Assembly: GCA_015345905.1 (NCBI GenBank)
Contig: JADDTR010000031.1
Coordinates: 62,001 to 126,000, forward strand
Source of the DNA: Aotearoamyces nothofagi
Lineage: Eukaryota; Ascomycota; Leotiomycetes; Leotiales; Tympanidaceae
Length of the DNA stretch: 64,000 bases
Direction: 5' to 3'
This document shows, one piece after another, positions 1 through 10,525 of the stretch (its first letter is position 1; each line of letters begins with the position of its first letter). The notes below the pieces were generated by a model that did no database searches, was not told the DNA's origin, and saw only the letters and a program-made list of their open reading frames with translations. Both the position numbers and the translations under genes were made by a program.

Positions 1-163
1 TCCAGTACACCTTGTCCATTCCGTTGGGGCTTTGCGTAGAAGCCGAATGGGTGATCACGACGCCATTGCTTCCTGGATTAAAACATGTTAGTATATATTG
101 ATAGAGACGTGAAGAGAGGGCGACCAACCTTTCCTCTTGCAAACGGTTCTGACAGAGCGCCAT
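1..163 (-). CDS. UBC9: SUMO-conjugating enzyme E2, 5' part (runs off left edge)
   Basis: This is the start of the E2 that accepts SUMO from the E1 (Aos1-Uba2) and passes it to substrate lysines, mainly in the nucleus. Two exons are visible: 163..129 and 72..1, with a GT-AG intron at 128..73 that contains TACTAAC. The product begins MALCQNRLQEERKQWRRDHP and continues with FGFYAKP and QRNGQGVL, which is the classic Ubc9 N-terminal helix that contacts SUMO and E1. Only about 36 residues are present; the catalytic cysteine lies outside the window. It is divergent from PEX19, so 164..687 should hold both promoters. The identification rests on direct recall of yeast and Aspergillus Ubc9 and is firm despite the short length. 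Confidence 0.93.
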   Translation of the reverse strand, partial: MALCQNRLQEERLVALSSRLYQYILTCFNPGSNGVVITHSASTQSPNGMDKVYW

Positions 164-687
164 CCTGAATGCTACCTTGACTCTTGTGATATGTCTGAGG
201 TGTGGATGAAAATCGGGCGAGGCTGAGAAAGGCGACAGTCGATCGCAGTGGCGTGAGAGAGCGATTTGTAAGGCGAATCAGCGATTAATGAGGCTACGGA
301 AGAGCGCAAGTAATAAGGTAATCGCTCTGCTTATTCAAAGTTGGGTAGAGTGTTAGCAGTCACTAACAGGTGTTTGCGACGCAAGGGCAGATTATTTCTG
401 GAAGACAAAGTTCAGAGCGGAAAGACTCCACCACCTCAGGAAGCGAGCCGGGGAAAGACGATTTCAGCCTCGGTGACATATGTGCTTGTTTCATTTGTAC
501 CGTCTACGCATGCAGAATTTCGAGATACAAACGCAAGATATCCTCCCGAGAAGCATTAATGTTCATATAGAATATTGCAGATGCTGTCCAACCACTTGGA
601 CCAATAATAACCGGGATCTTTCTAGTTACCAACCCCGCGCCTAAACATATTAATCTCGCAGCAGTAAGCCGACGAGCGAGGGCAAAC
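164..687. other. Divergent promoter region UBC9/PEX19
   Basis: These 524 bases separate two divergent start codons. Short open frames occur here but lack coding character. I see no recognisable regulatory motif that I would defend. Confidence 0.5.
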
Positions 688-1858
688 ATGACCACGGAGA
701 CAAAGGCCGGAAACGTAGACGATCCCGCCCAAGCCTCTACGAAGGCAGCAGATATAGAAGTCAAAATAGTCCATACTCCAAAGATAAATAGTCCTGCTCC
801 TGTCGAGGATGCGCCAGACCCAGATGAAGATGATCTAGATGACTTGGATGGCAAGTGTTGCTGATATCCTCTTATTTAACCACTTCTGACATTTATCTAT
901 AGATATGCTAGATGAGTTCTCGGTGACCAATATTAATAAAAAGGAGGAAGCTCCAGCAAGCTCCGGACCTGGCAGACCTGCTGCCGCAGCTACAGACGAT
1001 GTGCTAGGCGATGGAATCGTAGACGATGACTTTGCAAAACAGCTACAAGCAGGAATGGCTGATCTTTTAGGGGAGCTCAATACATCTGTATGAACTTGTC
1101 TAGAACTCTATGAATTCTACTAATATTTTCTAGCCAGAGATGCAGGCACAGTTCGAGAATATGATGAAAGAGCTCGGTGGTTCCAATGTGCTAGGAAATA
1201 CGCCAGCATTGGCATCAGGGTCTACAGATGAAAATTCACAGCCAGCAACAACATCTAGTACAGCCGCCCCCCCTGCTGTAGGTGAGGAGTCATTTCAAGA
1301 GACCATTAAGAAGGCTATGGACCGAATGCAAGCCTCGGGACAGCAAGCTACAGCAGCTGCAGCTGCAGATGCAGATGACACAGATGATATCATCGCGGAG
1401 TTAATGAAACAGATGCAATCTGGTGCCATGGATGGAGAAGGGAGCGAAGAAGATTTCTCAAAAATGCTTCTAGGTATGATGGAGCAATTGACAAACAAGG
1501 AGATATTATATGAGCCAATGAAAGAGCTAGACGACAAGTTTCCGGAATGGATGACAAAGAACAAGGACATAGTGGCCAAAGATGACTGGAAGAGATATGA
1601 AGAGCAACAGGCAATCGTGTCGGAAATAGTTGCAAAGTTTGAGCAGAAGACATATACCGACTCGAATGTTGCAGATAGAGAGTACATTGTGGAAAGAATG
1701 CAAAAGGTAAGTGCCCCGTCGCTGAGCAAAAAAAAAAAAAACATGCTGACAGAGTGTAGATGCAAGCAGCGGGCTCACCCCCACCAGATCTTGTTGGTGA
1801 TATGGCAGCAGCACAGGAAGCCTTTGGCGCCCCAGACGAAGGTTGCCCACAGCAGTAA
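688..1858 (+). CDS. PEX19: Peroxin-19, peroxisomal membrane protein chaperone and import receptor
   Basis: Pex19 binds newly made peroxisomal membrane proteins in the cytosol and delivers them to Pex3. I read four exons, 688..850, 903..1087, 1134..1706 and 1760..1858, giving 339 residues. The acidic N-terminus (DPDEDDLDDLDDMLDEF) is the Pex3-binding and family signature region. The C-terminal part (MEQLTNKEILYEPMKEL, then FPEWM) is the folded cargo-binding domain. The protein ends CPQQ, a plausible CaaX farnesylation box, as expected for Pex19. Intron 1 has donor GCAAGT rather than GT: only a cut after position 850 restores the DDLDDMLDEF frame. Intron 3 holds a 14-base A run. Neighbours are functionally unrelated. 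Confidence 0.95.
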
Positions 1859-2647
1859 TCTATCATATGAATATCTAATTATATTTAGATGCCGAAAATT
1901 TGCGATTGCCTTGTAAAAATTAAAGCTCAAGTCTTGACAGCCCAATTAACCATTTATCACCACCATCAAGTTACGAGCAGAATTCCTCTCAAGGTCTTAA
2001 CTTCTTAAGTTTATTGGCTTGGATAGTGCCATGGAAAGTCTAATACACTATTAGTCTTTCTCTAACACTAAACACACGTAGATCTACTATGACTACGTTT
2101 AGAACATACGTAAACTAACCACTAAGCTATGCTTAGACTTATCAAGTTAAGCACTACAGAGGACGCAGTAGCCAATCCCATCACCTCTCGATTTCATTAG
2201 CTTATATGCTTTTATACTATGTGCCAAATTTATCTAGATGACAACACGAGTGCCGGCGGCGGATTAGTCAATTACAGCACAGCTGTGTTGTGATAGCGTA
2301 CAATGAAATAGCTGGTTTATACCTTGGATATAGATTTAAAGAGACTATACTGCGGACTTCACGAGGTTTAATACGCAGTGTGCTATCTCAGTCATCTAGT
2401 CGAGGCGCTGTGGTAATTTGAATATATAATCTGACTTGAACTGCAAGATAGTAGGAGGGATTCGCCTTGTAGATGTATTTGTTTCATATAATATAATCCA
2501 GCACATCTATCATTAATCATGTCCCACCCTAAACTCCATCCCGTACCCATACCAACACCAGACCGTACTGTACCGTACATTAGTCCTGAAGTGCCCCGTA
2601 CATACACCAGTGACGCCTATTCATGTATCCAGAAGAATTTCCCAGTC
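1859..2647. other. Intergenic, convergent 3' ends, TpA-rich
   Basis: This lies between the 3' end of PEX19 and the 3' end of the next minus-strand gene. The stretch 2000-2420 is rich in TA steps and short direct A/T blocks, resembling RIP-eroded sequence, but no element ends are recognisable. A 10-base palindrome CACAGCTGTG occurs near 2280. No gene is supported. Confidence 0.4.
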
Positions 2648-3489
2648 TTAGCTAATATCCATCATCTCTACGTATGCCTTCTCTGGTTGGCCTGGCGGAT
2701 GAGACTTTAGGTCAGACATACTTTCGTCTTCAATTACGTCCATGAATAGGTGATCGTACTCCTCATCGTCGCTTCCGTAGAGCGTTTCTATTTCTTGACG
2801 GTAATCTGGAAGATCTGCATTACCATCTCTTTCCATCATTAACAGTAATGCTTCTATCTCTGCATCTTCTTGTTGAGCGACCTCATCTGCCATTTCCTCG
2901 TCTAGATACGATTTAGTAAGTTATAAAGCATCAGTCCCAGAATACTGCTGACCCTGAGTATTGCTACTACTTGACGGTACCCATTCCTCCTCAAATTCCT
3001 CAATATATTCCTCTTCTTGCGTCTCTGGCACATGTGAAGCATCCCGCGCCTGTCGTTCCGCACGCCGCTTTTGTTCCGCGATCCATATAGTTCTCATCAT
3101 CTGCATATTCAAGATCAGCTTGAATTTAGCATTAGTATACGCTGACGGCATACCTCATCATCTCCACCTCTTGCCTCCCACCGTCGGTCCTCCGAACCCT
3201 CTCTAACCTTTCTTAAGAATAGCTTCCTCCTCGTTTCAATCCCATTATCACTTTTGTGAATCAATGGATTCTTTTTTATCGTCCTTTTCGAATGATGTTC
3301 CTCTTTCCGCTTACTAGTAGGCGTCGGAGACGACATGGGGACGGGGTGAGGCTTCAAAATGTTCCCATCGCGGGGTGAGAGAGGCGACGTACGGAGGGGT
3401 GAAGAAGACAGTGGCGAAGATACGGACGGGACGTAATTAAAAGGCTGATGCGATGAAGGTGCCAGAGGAGGGAGTGTATTAAACATCAT
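2648..3489 (-). CDS. Conserved fungal protein of unknown function
   Basis: I do not recognise a named function. Three exons fit: 3489..3154, 3100..2953 and 2901..2648, giving 245 residues. The introns (53 and 51 nt) have TACTAA-like branch sites and acceptors TGCAG and TCTAG. The N-terminal 60 residues are Ser/Pro-rich. A basic segment then reads KKNPLIH and ETRRKLFLRKVREGSEDRRWEARG, followed by a helix MMRTIWIAEQKRRAERQARD. The C-terminal half is very acidic (EEEYIEEFEEEW, SDDEEYDHLFMDVIEDE). From memory, similar short proteins with 'RRxLFLxxVR..ED..WE' and a terminal 'DDEYDxIFM' are common, uncharacterised, in other Pezizomycotina. The acidic tail could be an interaction motif; that is inference. 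The second splice is chosen because it alone joins the frames. Confidence 0.7.
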
Positions 3490-4486
3490 TGCTGGCCGTT
3501 AGAGTGTTACGGCTTTCAGCAGTTGTTTTCATCGGACATGGTAAACGCGATGTCAAGGCGACAGGCGCGTATAGTGCATGCGCCACGCTAGGCTGAATAG
3601 CAGGGATAATCATAATCTTCACATATTGCTCAGAATCGAGGGGTTATGTTTGACTTTCAGCGACTGTTTCTGATATATCAATTTTGGCAGATTTACGTAT
3701 AGGAGCACTGCATTCATTCAAAATAAAGATCAAGCCACTCTGCTTGACAAAGAATGGGAATAGGGTTATGGTCTACGGATTTTTTGGTAGTCGGTAATTG
3801 AAGAAGCATTTAGCTTGGGTACTGCTAAAGAACATGTTGAAGTAATGTTGACAGGCCTTGGGTAGGCGTGATAAAACTGTTTTTGACAGATATTCTGTTC
3901 ATATCGGGCTGTCATAGTCATGGGTGGAGTTGTGGGAACTGTAGACTTTACGTAAAGCTGTAAGCGGTGCCGGTGCACAAGTCTCTGATCACCCAAGTTC
4001 AGATCGGGCGCTTTATATAGAAGACAGAGCTGTGATATTTCCTCACCATATCAGCAGAATTGGCATCCCTTGAAATTTGTACCGAGAGGAAATATCTGGT
4101 TCAACTGCGCCCTAGGCCTCATGTTCTGACATAAATCAATCCTCTCCAAAATCTGAACGCCTCGAGTATCCTGATAGTCACAGTCTCCAAAGTGCTGTTC
4201 GGAATCTGCTGCATCGAAAAAAAAACTCATCCACATTGTGCACCGCAGAGTGACTTCTTGAAACAATCTTGGTAAATCCAAAGCGAAACGCGCTGATCAA
4301 CATATAGTAAACCTATATTAGTATTCAGAGACACCATAGCACAATATGAAGCATCATTTGGACATGCAATCATCAGATTTCATGAAAGCCTCTTCATTCT
4401 ATTGAAGTAGCTCGTCCAGCCAGAGTGCACCGAGATGAAAGACCTAGGCCATGTAATTGAAGTACAGAGAAATATTCGGAAATCGC
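3490..4486. other. Intergenic region, no gene supported
   Basis: This separates the unknown acidic protein (its promoter side) from the 3' end of the P1 gene. Two unspliced minus-strand open frames of 76 codons (3766..3996 and 4051..4281) are present, but they show no family signature and no convincing splice connections, so I do not call them. Confidence 0.4.
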
Positions 4487-5002
4487 TTAGTCGAAAAGAC
4501 CGAAGCCCATATCCTCGTCCGACTCTTCCTTCTCTGCAAATAGTGTCAGCATGAGTTGATCCTTGGGAAATCAGAGGTTCCTTACCCTCCTCAGCCTTCT
4601 CCTCGGCCTTCTCCTCAGCAGCAGCTGCTGCACCACCTGAAACAGCTGCACCGCCTGGTGCGGCGGCAGCAGCACCGCCTGAACCAACGTTCAATAACAG
4701 GTTCTTGACATCCTTGCCCTCGAGAGCCTGCAACCAATATCAGTCAATGTTCAATTCCTGTAGCTTCTTCCCTGTTGTGCGCACCTTTGCGAAAAGGGAT
4801 GTCCAGATGGGCTCGACTTCATGAACCTTGGCGGCTGAAATTAGGGCCTGTAGCTTCTCGGCCTTTTCAATTTATTAGCATTTGCAACTTATAAACGCAC
4901 TTCCTGAATGCTCAGGGAGGGTATAATCCATACAGTGATATCAACACCATCATCGGCGAGGATAAGCGCCGCGTAAGAGGTAGCAAGCTCGGCGTTCGAC
5001 AT
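4487..5002 (-). CDS. RPP1: 60S acidic ribosomal stalk protein P1
   Basis: P1 pairs with P2 on the ribosomal stalk (P0 base), recruits elongation factors and stimulates their GTPase activity. Four exons, 5002..4934, 4862..4785, 4727..4586 and 4533..4487, encode 111 residues, the usual size. The N-terminus [19 protein letters not shown], then [17 protein letters not shown], is the P1 dimerisation helix bundle. An Ala/Gly/Pro hinge and a Glu/Lys-rich linker follow. The last residues, [13 protein letters not shown], are the invariant stalk tail that binds factors and ribotoxins. Three short introns interrupt the gene. It is divergent from the DUF2408 gene, with a palindromic TCACGTGA between them. 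Confidence 0.96.
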
Positions 5003-5473
5003 TTTGAGGATCTTATTGAGTGTTGTTAGATATTGTCAGGTTGAAATGGTTTATGGGCGATGCATGGTACTCACTGACAGAAGATTATCGTGTCGTGTTG
5101 TTGATCTTGCGTATGTCTAGAATTCTCGCGCGACTTGGAAACGTTGAAACTGTGTGAGCCCTACTTCATTAGCGTCTAACGACGTAAAAATTCGGCTAAA
5201 GTTGAGAACCGCTTTGGTGCCTGAGGTCTACGTCGTTCATATTTCAGGCATCAAGACCTTAAGCTCACGTGATCATCTTATCGAGTTCGCCTATGACGAT
5301 CCCGCTTACCCTGGCGGAGATACCTGGACCCCGCTCGCTCATGAGATATTGTAGCAGCGCATAATTCGGGCACTCTTTGACCACAACAACTCAAAGCTTT
5401 AGGTCTTTCTTACGCTACTTACATACTTGCTATATACACCTCTGCCTGCTGCTCTCCTGCGAACCCGATAAAG
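5003..5473. other. Divergent promoter region RPP1/DUF2408 gene
   Basis: These 471 bases hold the promoters of two divergent genes and the TCACGTGA site. A pyrimidine-rich stretch (5400-5460) precedes the DUF2408 start codon, as is common before fungal transcription starts. No further gene is supported. Confidence 0.5.
5265..5272. promoter_or_regulatory. Palindromic E-box TCACGTGA in the P1/DUF2408 divergent promoter
   Basis: The perfect 8-base palindrome TCACGTGA sits 263 nt upstream of the P1 start and about 200 nt upstream of the DUF2408 start. This is the Cbf1-type bHLH site in fungi. A second copy occurs at 59197..59204. Function is inferred only. Confidence 0.4.
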
Positions 5474-7065
5474 ATGGCAGATACTCCTAAATCGCAAGTC
5501 CCACTGGATCCGCGGGAACAGCCGATCCTGGATCAGTTGATGTCGATTCAAACTGATTTGACTCTACTCAAGCAAGACCGGTCTACATACGTCAAGTCAT
5601 CTGTTGTGATGCCATTATACGAAAAGGTGATTGAGCAGGTCAAGAGACTAAACGAAATTCGTAGTAATCATCCACTAGAGAACAGAGGTAGGTTATTAAA
5701 CCTGTGCGCCGAGTGTTGAGAAAAGCTAATACAAGATTTCATTAGTCGATCGAGTGCTAGACTGTTGTTTTCAACTCCTATCTCTATTTTTTATGACCAT
5801 TGGAAGGAACAACGAAGCCCCCGCTGCATACGCTCTGACTTCGACAATACAGAGACTTTTGGACCATCTTACAGAGTCAAACCTTTACTCCGCGAAGGAC
5901 CTTAACCATATCGCCCATACTATAGAAAACCTGGGTGATATAGTCCATTCTGCCGAAGGCTCATACTCTTCAAAACTTGTCAATCTACTAGCGAATCGCC
6001 TGACTGCTTGCCGAGAATCGTGCCAGAACCTGCAGCAACAGCTGGAACGGCTAGATCCGGGACTGGCAGAAACACACGAGAAGCTTATCTCAATCTTACG
6101 GAATATATCTTTAGCCAATACGAAATCCAAGGTGAGCGAGGTCAACAGTGCTAAGCACATCTTGGGCATTGCCTTGTTGTACGTTGCTGACAGCTCAATT
6201 CCAGTTCCCAACTACAGAGGTTAAGAAGTACCAACAGCAACTAAAGGAGATAGACACTAGACGAGCAAATGGCCATTGGGTCAATGAAAAGGGGGAGTTT
6301 CTGGCCGGAAATCAAGAGTTGTCTGAACTTCTCAAACGAATTATAGAATGGTCGGAAGTTGTCCTAGAACGGTTAGTTGAACATATGAATCATATACTGC
6401 CACATGCTAATATTAAATAGAAAGGGTGTGATGCCAAAGGCTTTTACACCGACATATGATGTCTTAGTCGATATTCGAAATCAGCTCGAAAAGCTCTCTT
6501 TAACTCAGGCTTGGTCGTTACGAGAGACTGATCTGTATGATTTCCAACGACAATTGGATCGTATAGATGAGTCTCGGGTCGCAGGTAATTTCCATGACAA
6601 GGATGGAAATCCAGCCGAAATCTATGTCCAACGGGTAAGGCTGACACCGCTCATGCTTAAATTATGCTGACTCGATAGACCCTACTATATCTCATTCGCC
6701 GGAGCTATGGTTATATCTACTATCTGATGGTTTCATCTGAGCCAGTGTCCGAAGCCCTACAACCAGTTTATAATCAATTACAGACACTGAGGCGATGCTT
6801 GATTGAAGTTAAGAACTCTGGCGGAGTAAGCTCACCACGGGAGCTTTATCCTTACAGCATGAAAGTAAGATATCTATTTCAGCTTGTTTCCAACAGTTCT
6901 AACCCCTTCCAGCTCAATTCAATAGACAATATGCGAGTTGATGGAAAGTTTATGGTTGGCGGGGAAATTCCTGAAGGCCAAGGAAGTGTTAACGACCTGC
7001 TGGCAGAGTGTTTCGAACTCAACTATGAGCTTCGTGTGGCTGCTGAAACTGAGGGTGATGAGTGA
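5474..7065 (+). CDS. UPF0662 / DUF2408 family protein
   Basis: Six exons, 5474..5687, 5746..6131, 6205..6371, 6421..6634, 6679..6864 and 6913..7065, join in frame to 439 residues. The order of blocks matches the fungal DUF2408 (UPF0662) family, whose S. pombe member is SPAC30C2.08 as I recall: an N-terminal helical repeat (LDPREQPILDQLMSIQTDLT, then LLKQDRSTYVKSSVVMPLYE) and a second related repeat later (VMPKAFTPTYDVLVDIRNQL, then LTQAWSLRETDLYDFQRQLD). Two such repeats are the family pattern. The chain is predicted to be almost all helix, without a signal peptide or membrane span. Molecular function is not known to me. All five introns are 45-75 nt with normal borders. Confidence 0.9.
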
Positions 7066-7687
7066 ATATATTTTCAGCAGGCTTACAACGGGCGTTTGGG
7101 CGGAACAGGCTATAAAGGAGTTGGAGAATATGCTCTCTGGGCGGCCATGTGCTATAAATTTATGTCGGCGAGGCTGCTACCTGGAATGTGTGACAGAAGT
7201 CCTAAAATGTACGATTTAATAGCTTTTGCAAATTTATACTCTTCCGTCCGATTATTAGGATGTGCATTGGCCAATTGAATCTTATGACCGATGGTAAGCA
7301 GGGCTGCCAAAGTGACTATAATGAATGGTGTCCTTGTCCGGCATTAGTACTTTGAGAAGTCCACGAGAAATCTGATGATAGCAAGAAAGACACCGATAAG
7401 CACTATAATTACGGGGCAGACCAGTAGACACATAAGGGATCTACACTTGAATGATTTGCATGATTGCTCTCAAAACAGCCTCTACTGCACGTGTCTCATT
7501 CTCTCTACCGGTTGAACAAAACTCTCCTATAGAAACAATCTACAGAGCTTGGGTGCTTGGACTTTGTCATTGAAGGTGGTCAGAGATATCTGACGGTTGA
7601 TTCCAATCTAAAATCCGATAACCGACCCCGCGCGGACCAACCGCACTCCTATATTTCCTTAATCCATCATCCTCTCGATCTCTCCTA
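7066..7687. other. Intergenic, tandem spacing DUF2408 gene to YCII gene
   Basis: This holds the 3' region of the DUF2408 gene and the promoter of the YCII gene. An open frame at 7096..7278 looks like 3' UTR or chance. A C/T-rich tract (7640-7690) directly precedes the next start codon. Confidence 0.4.
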
Positions 7688-8402
7688 ATGACCACAACAA
7701 CACTCCTAAGATTGTCTTGCAAGCCTCTTTGCCAAAGTCTCAAGTCATTATCTCAGTCCTCTGTCAGGAAAATGTCCTCTGCAGACCCTCAAAAACTCGA
7801 CTGGCTCGTCATCCTTCCTGACAATGCTGGCGTGCTAGATAAGCGGATGACGGTGAGGCCGTATGTTCCCTGTGTGCCATGCCAAATCTTATCGAACATA
7901 TGATTTTACCAAGCTTGAAGCTCAAGAATTCACAGTGATCATCTCAAGAACCTGACGCCGAAAGTAGAGTCTGGATTCTGGAAATTTGGTGGCAAGTCTA
8001 TTCACGTGTTTTGCTCCCACTTCCCTCTCGCTATGCTCAGCTAGTCGATGCAAAATAAACCCCCTGACAAAACATCAGGCGCAATGCTCTCTGTGCCTCC
8101 AGTTGAAGGATCCTCCTTGAAGATCATAGGCAGCGCCATGATGGCGCATGCGGCGACGAGAGAGGAGGTGATGGAGCAGTTGAAAAAGGATGTTTATGCC
8201 AGGGACGTTTGGGATCTTGAGAAGGTGTGTCTCGGTTCAATAGCTTTATATTTCTTATATATATCCTGTGCTGCAAAGCATTGGATGATAACTGACCACG
8301 ACGTATTTATAGATTCAGATAATCCCGGTATAACTTACTATAGAGGAGTCGAAAGTTGATACTAATTTCTAACAGTTCAAGACTGCATTCCGGAATCCTT
8401 AG
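7688..8402 (+). CDS. YCII-related domain protein, probably mitochondrial
   Basis: Five exons, 7688..7860, 7936..7991, 8079..8224, 8313..8327 and 8376..8402, give 138 residues. The YCII domain (a small ferredoxin-like fold related to dimeric alpha-beta barrels) runs from LDWLVILPDNAGVLDKRMTV through ESGFWKFGGAMLS to WDLEKIQIIPFKTAFRNP, all family landmarks. The first 30 residues are Ser/Arg/Leu-rich without acidic residues, suggesting a mitochondrial presequence; an internal Met (MSSADPQK) could start a cytosolic form. Intron 2 appears to be GC-AG (donor GCAAGT), because it restores FGGAMLS; a GT alternative one codon earlier would give FGAMLS. Exon 4 is only 15 nt and encodes IQIIP. The enzyme activity, if any, is unknown. 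Confidence 0.88.
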
Positions 8403-8901
8403 AGAGCAAAGAACATGTCTTCAGGCCAGGCCCATTTATAATAGGCATTGGTCAACTTGGGTTAGTCAATATGGTAGAGCTGTTGTAAAAGATGGGCAGA
8501 TTAATCTTCGATTAAGTCTTATAAAACGTATCACACTTAAAACCTGGTCTCATAATATATTTGCTGGAAAAGGCCGCCTGCTATGACGTCTTGGTATTGA
8601 ACCACTCTAAAATCAGGCAGGATACAACCCATCCTTGAAGAACTGATGCTATCCATAGACGTATCTATGTGCCAAAGAAACCCCGCTCGTGATCCTGTTC
8701 GACGCCAGATACCTTATCAACGATTGTGAAGGGTTTTATTCGTAAACTTCGTAAATGCAGTGCCTTAAGCAAAATGCAACCAACACCGGATGCGGACCAG
8801 GCACTTCATGTCCGTATACCAAATCAATCAGAGTAGTGTAAAATAACACTCCATACGTACTCCATCTCAATAGTTCCTGTTCGTGAGCTTCCTCGATATG
8901 T
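8403..8901. other. Convergent 3' region YCII gene / STS1
   Basis: This 499-base gap lies between two converging genes. Open frames here overlap the 3' part of STS1 or are chance. No gene or repeat is supported. Confidence 0.4.
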
Positions 8902-9753
8902 CTACCAAGGACCAACTCGAACGGGCAAGTTCGTACCGTAGGTGCCGGAGAAGAGTTGATTTCTGATAGAGTTCGGATCGCCTGTTTCCATGCTTGGGCC
9001 TCCACCAATCCATCCTAAGTTTGAGCCCAGAGCGTTGACCGCCACCTGCATCCTACCACCAGATTCCTCATGGTGCTTCGTAAGCTTTTGGTCCCATTCA
9101 CCGTTATGCAGTTGAAAACCCCCGCCTTTCTTCGATGCTTCACTGATCACTACAGCCCAAGCTCGCGAGATCTCATCGTATGAGTTGTCTTTGTGGTGTC
9201 GATGTGACGAGCTCTCCCAATCTGGTAACTGATGAATGACTTTCGTGACTCCATCAAGGAACGCAAGTGATGTTGTAACTTGAGTTTCGTTGGGTGGTAG
9301 GTAGTGAGGAACAAAGTCGGTAATGGAGTCGATTAAAGCTGTTAATGCACTCCTTACTCTATTGTATGCGTAGTCCGATCCGTTATTGCCCCCAAAAGGG
9401 AATGCAGATCTTAACTTATCTTGATATTGGTCAAGGACATCAAGAGCTGATGCAACAGAGGGTCGTGGCGCTGATGTGACGACTTCGGATCCAATTTCTG
9501 GGTGTCGTTCACAGATGGATTGAAGTACTGAACGTAGTGACTGGGCATCGAGGGTTTCGAGTAGTCGTGGAAGGGCGAGAGGACGGCCAGTAACTTCGTT
9601 GCCTCTCACCTTTTTTGTTGGACGCGCGAGCATTCGAGCAGCTATGGCAGGGGAGGCAAGAGGGGAGACAGACATGCTATCGTCACCAGCATCTTGGGAA
9701 CCCGACCGACCCAGGTCGGTGTCGTCGTCTGCCTTACGTTTCCGACCGCTCAT
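8902..9753 (-). CDS. STS1: Nuclear proteasome tethering factor Sts1/Cut8
   Basis: Sts1/Cut8 holds proteasomes in the nucleus or at its envelope and is needed for turnover of nuclear proteins and for chromosome segregation. It is a single exon of 283 residues. The N-terminus has a basic nuclear-localisation-like stretch (SGRKRKADDD) and the family block MLARPTKKVRGNEVTGRPLA followed by LPRLLETLDAQSLRSVLQSI and CERHPEIGSEVV, the dimerisation and Cut8 signature. The helical bundle follows (YAYNRVRSALTALIDSITDF, then FLDGVTKVIHQLPDW). It ends with LGWIGGG, then SIRNQLFSGTYG. The ATG at 9753 is the first in frame. Length is normal for filamentous fungi. Confidence 0.93.
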   Translation of the reverse strand: MSGRKRKADDDTDLGRSGSQDAGDDSMSVSPLASPAIAARMLARPTKKVRGNEVTGRPLALPRLLETLDAQSLRSVLQSICERHPEIGSEVVTSAPRPSVASALDVLDQYQDKLRSAFPFGGNNGSDYAYNRVRSALTALIDSITDFVPHYLPPNETQVTTSLAFLDGVTKVIHQLPDWESSSHRHHKDNSYDEISRAWAVVISEASKKGGGFQLHNGEWDQKLTKHHEESGGRMQVAVNALGSNLGWIGGGPSMETGDPNSIRNQLFSGTYGTNLPVRVGPW

Positions 9754-10525
9754 CGTGGGAGAAAAGGGGCTAGCTATTCCATGGCAGTGAGTATCAGTAT
9801 GCGGCGAGGAAAATTAACCTTCAAGATATCACCTACTTGGCGTGGTGGGAGAGTGTCGGGCGGCGTTATGGTGATGAGGGTAGAAGGTGGGATGTTGTGA
9901 CAGCAAAGTGTTCATGATCGCTGGAAGTGTCACCAGGCTCAATGACTGAGGCCTCTGCCTATGATCCTGGTGCTTTGGAAAGGCCGAGAATGTTTGAGGT
10001 GGAAAGAGTTGGTATGAAAGAGATTAATCGGTGAGGAATTATCGAGTTCGACAGAGGGTCCTCGACAGAGGGTCCTCAACAGCAGTCGGCAAGGAACCGA
10101 GACAACGCTATCCGTACGAGGCACAAAGGCGATACATACTGAATCATAGTACCTACAGCAGGGACGGACCAACGAGAAAAAAAAAATTCAAAACTGGAAT
10201 TTCAGAAACAGCGAACGTGTCACTTATTATAAGACATGCTTTTGATTTAATGTAGCTTCAATAAGTCTATGGATGCATTCTATTGGGAAAACAATTAAGT
10301 TTAAGGCTTAATTATTCTACCGCCATGTTAGACTGTATCGCTAGAATCTCGAATTTACCCGAATGAGACAGCCATCCATGAACTTCTTCCCTCGCAGGCG
10401 AAGAAAATGAAAGTAGGTGCTCGAATCGTCGAAAAGTGTATCCTCTTTTTGTACCCATCACGCTCATAGCCTCGCTGCTCCTTCAATAGGAGAGCCATCT
10501 GCATGCGGAGATTGATCAACTATCA
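9754..10525. other. STS1 upstream region with a 14-bp tandem duplication
   Basis: This holds the STS1 promoter and the 3' flank of the next minus-strand gene. A perfect head-to-tail duplication of CGACAGAGGGTCCT lies at 10049..10076. Open frames here show no family resemblance. Confidence 0.4.
10049..10076. repeat. Tandem duplication, 14 bp x 2
   Basis: Two adjacent identical copies of CGACAGAGGGTCCT occur about 300 nt upstream of the STS1 start codon. It is probably a replication-slippage duplication. Confidence 0.7.

Noticed and set aside
3766-4281. Two minus-strand open frames of 76 codons between the unknown acidic protein and P1
   Set aside because: No family signature, no convincing splice junctions and unlikely composition; probably noncoding.
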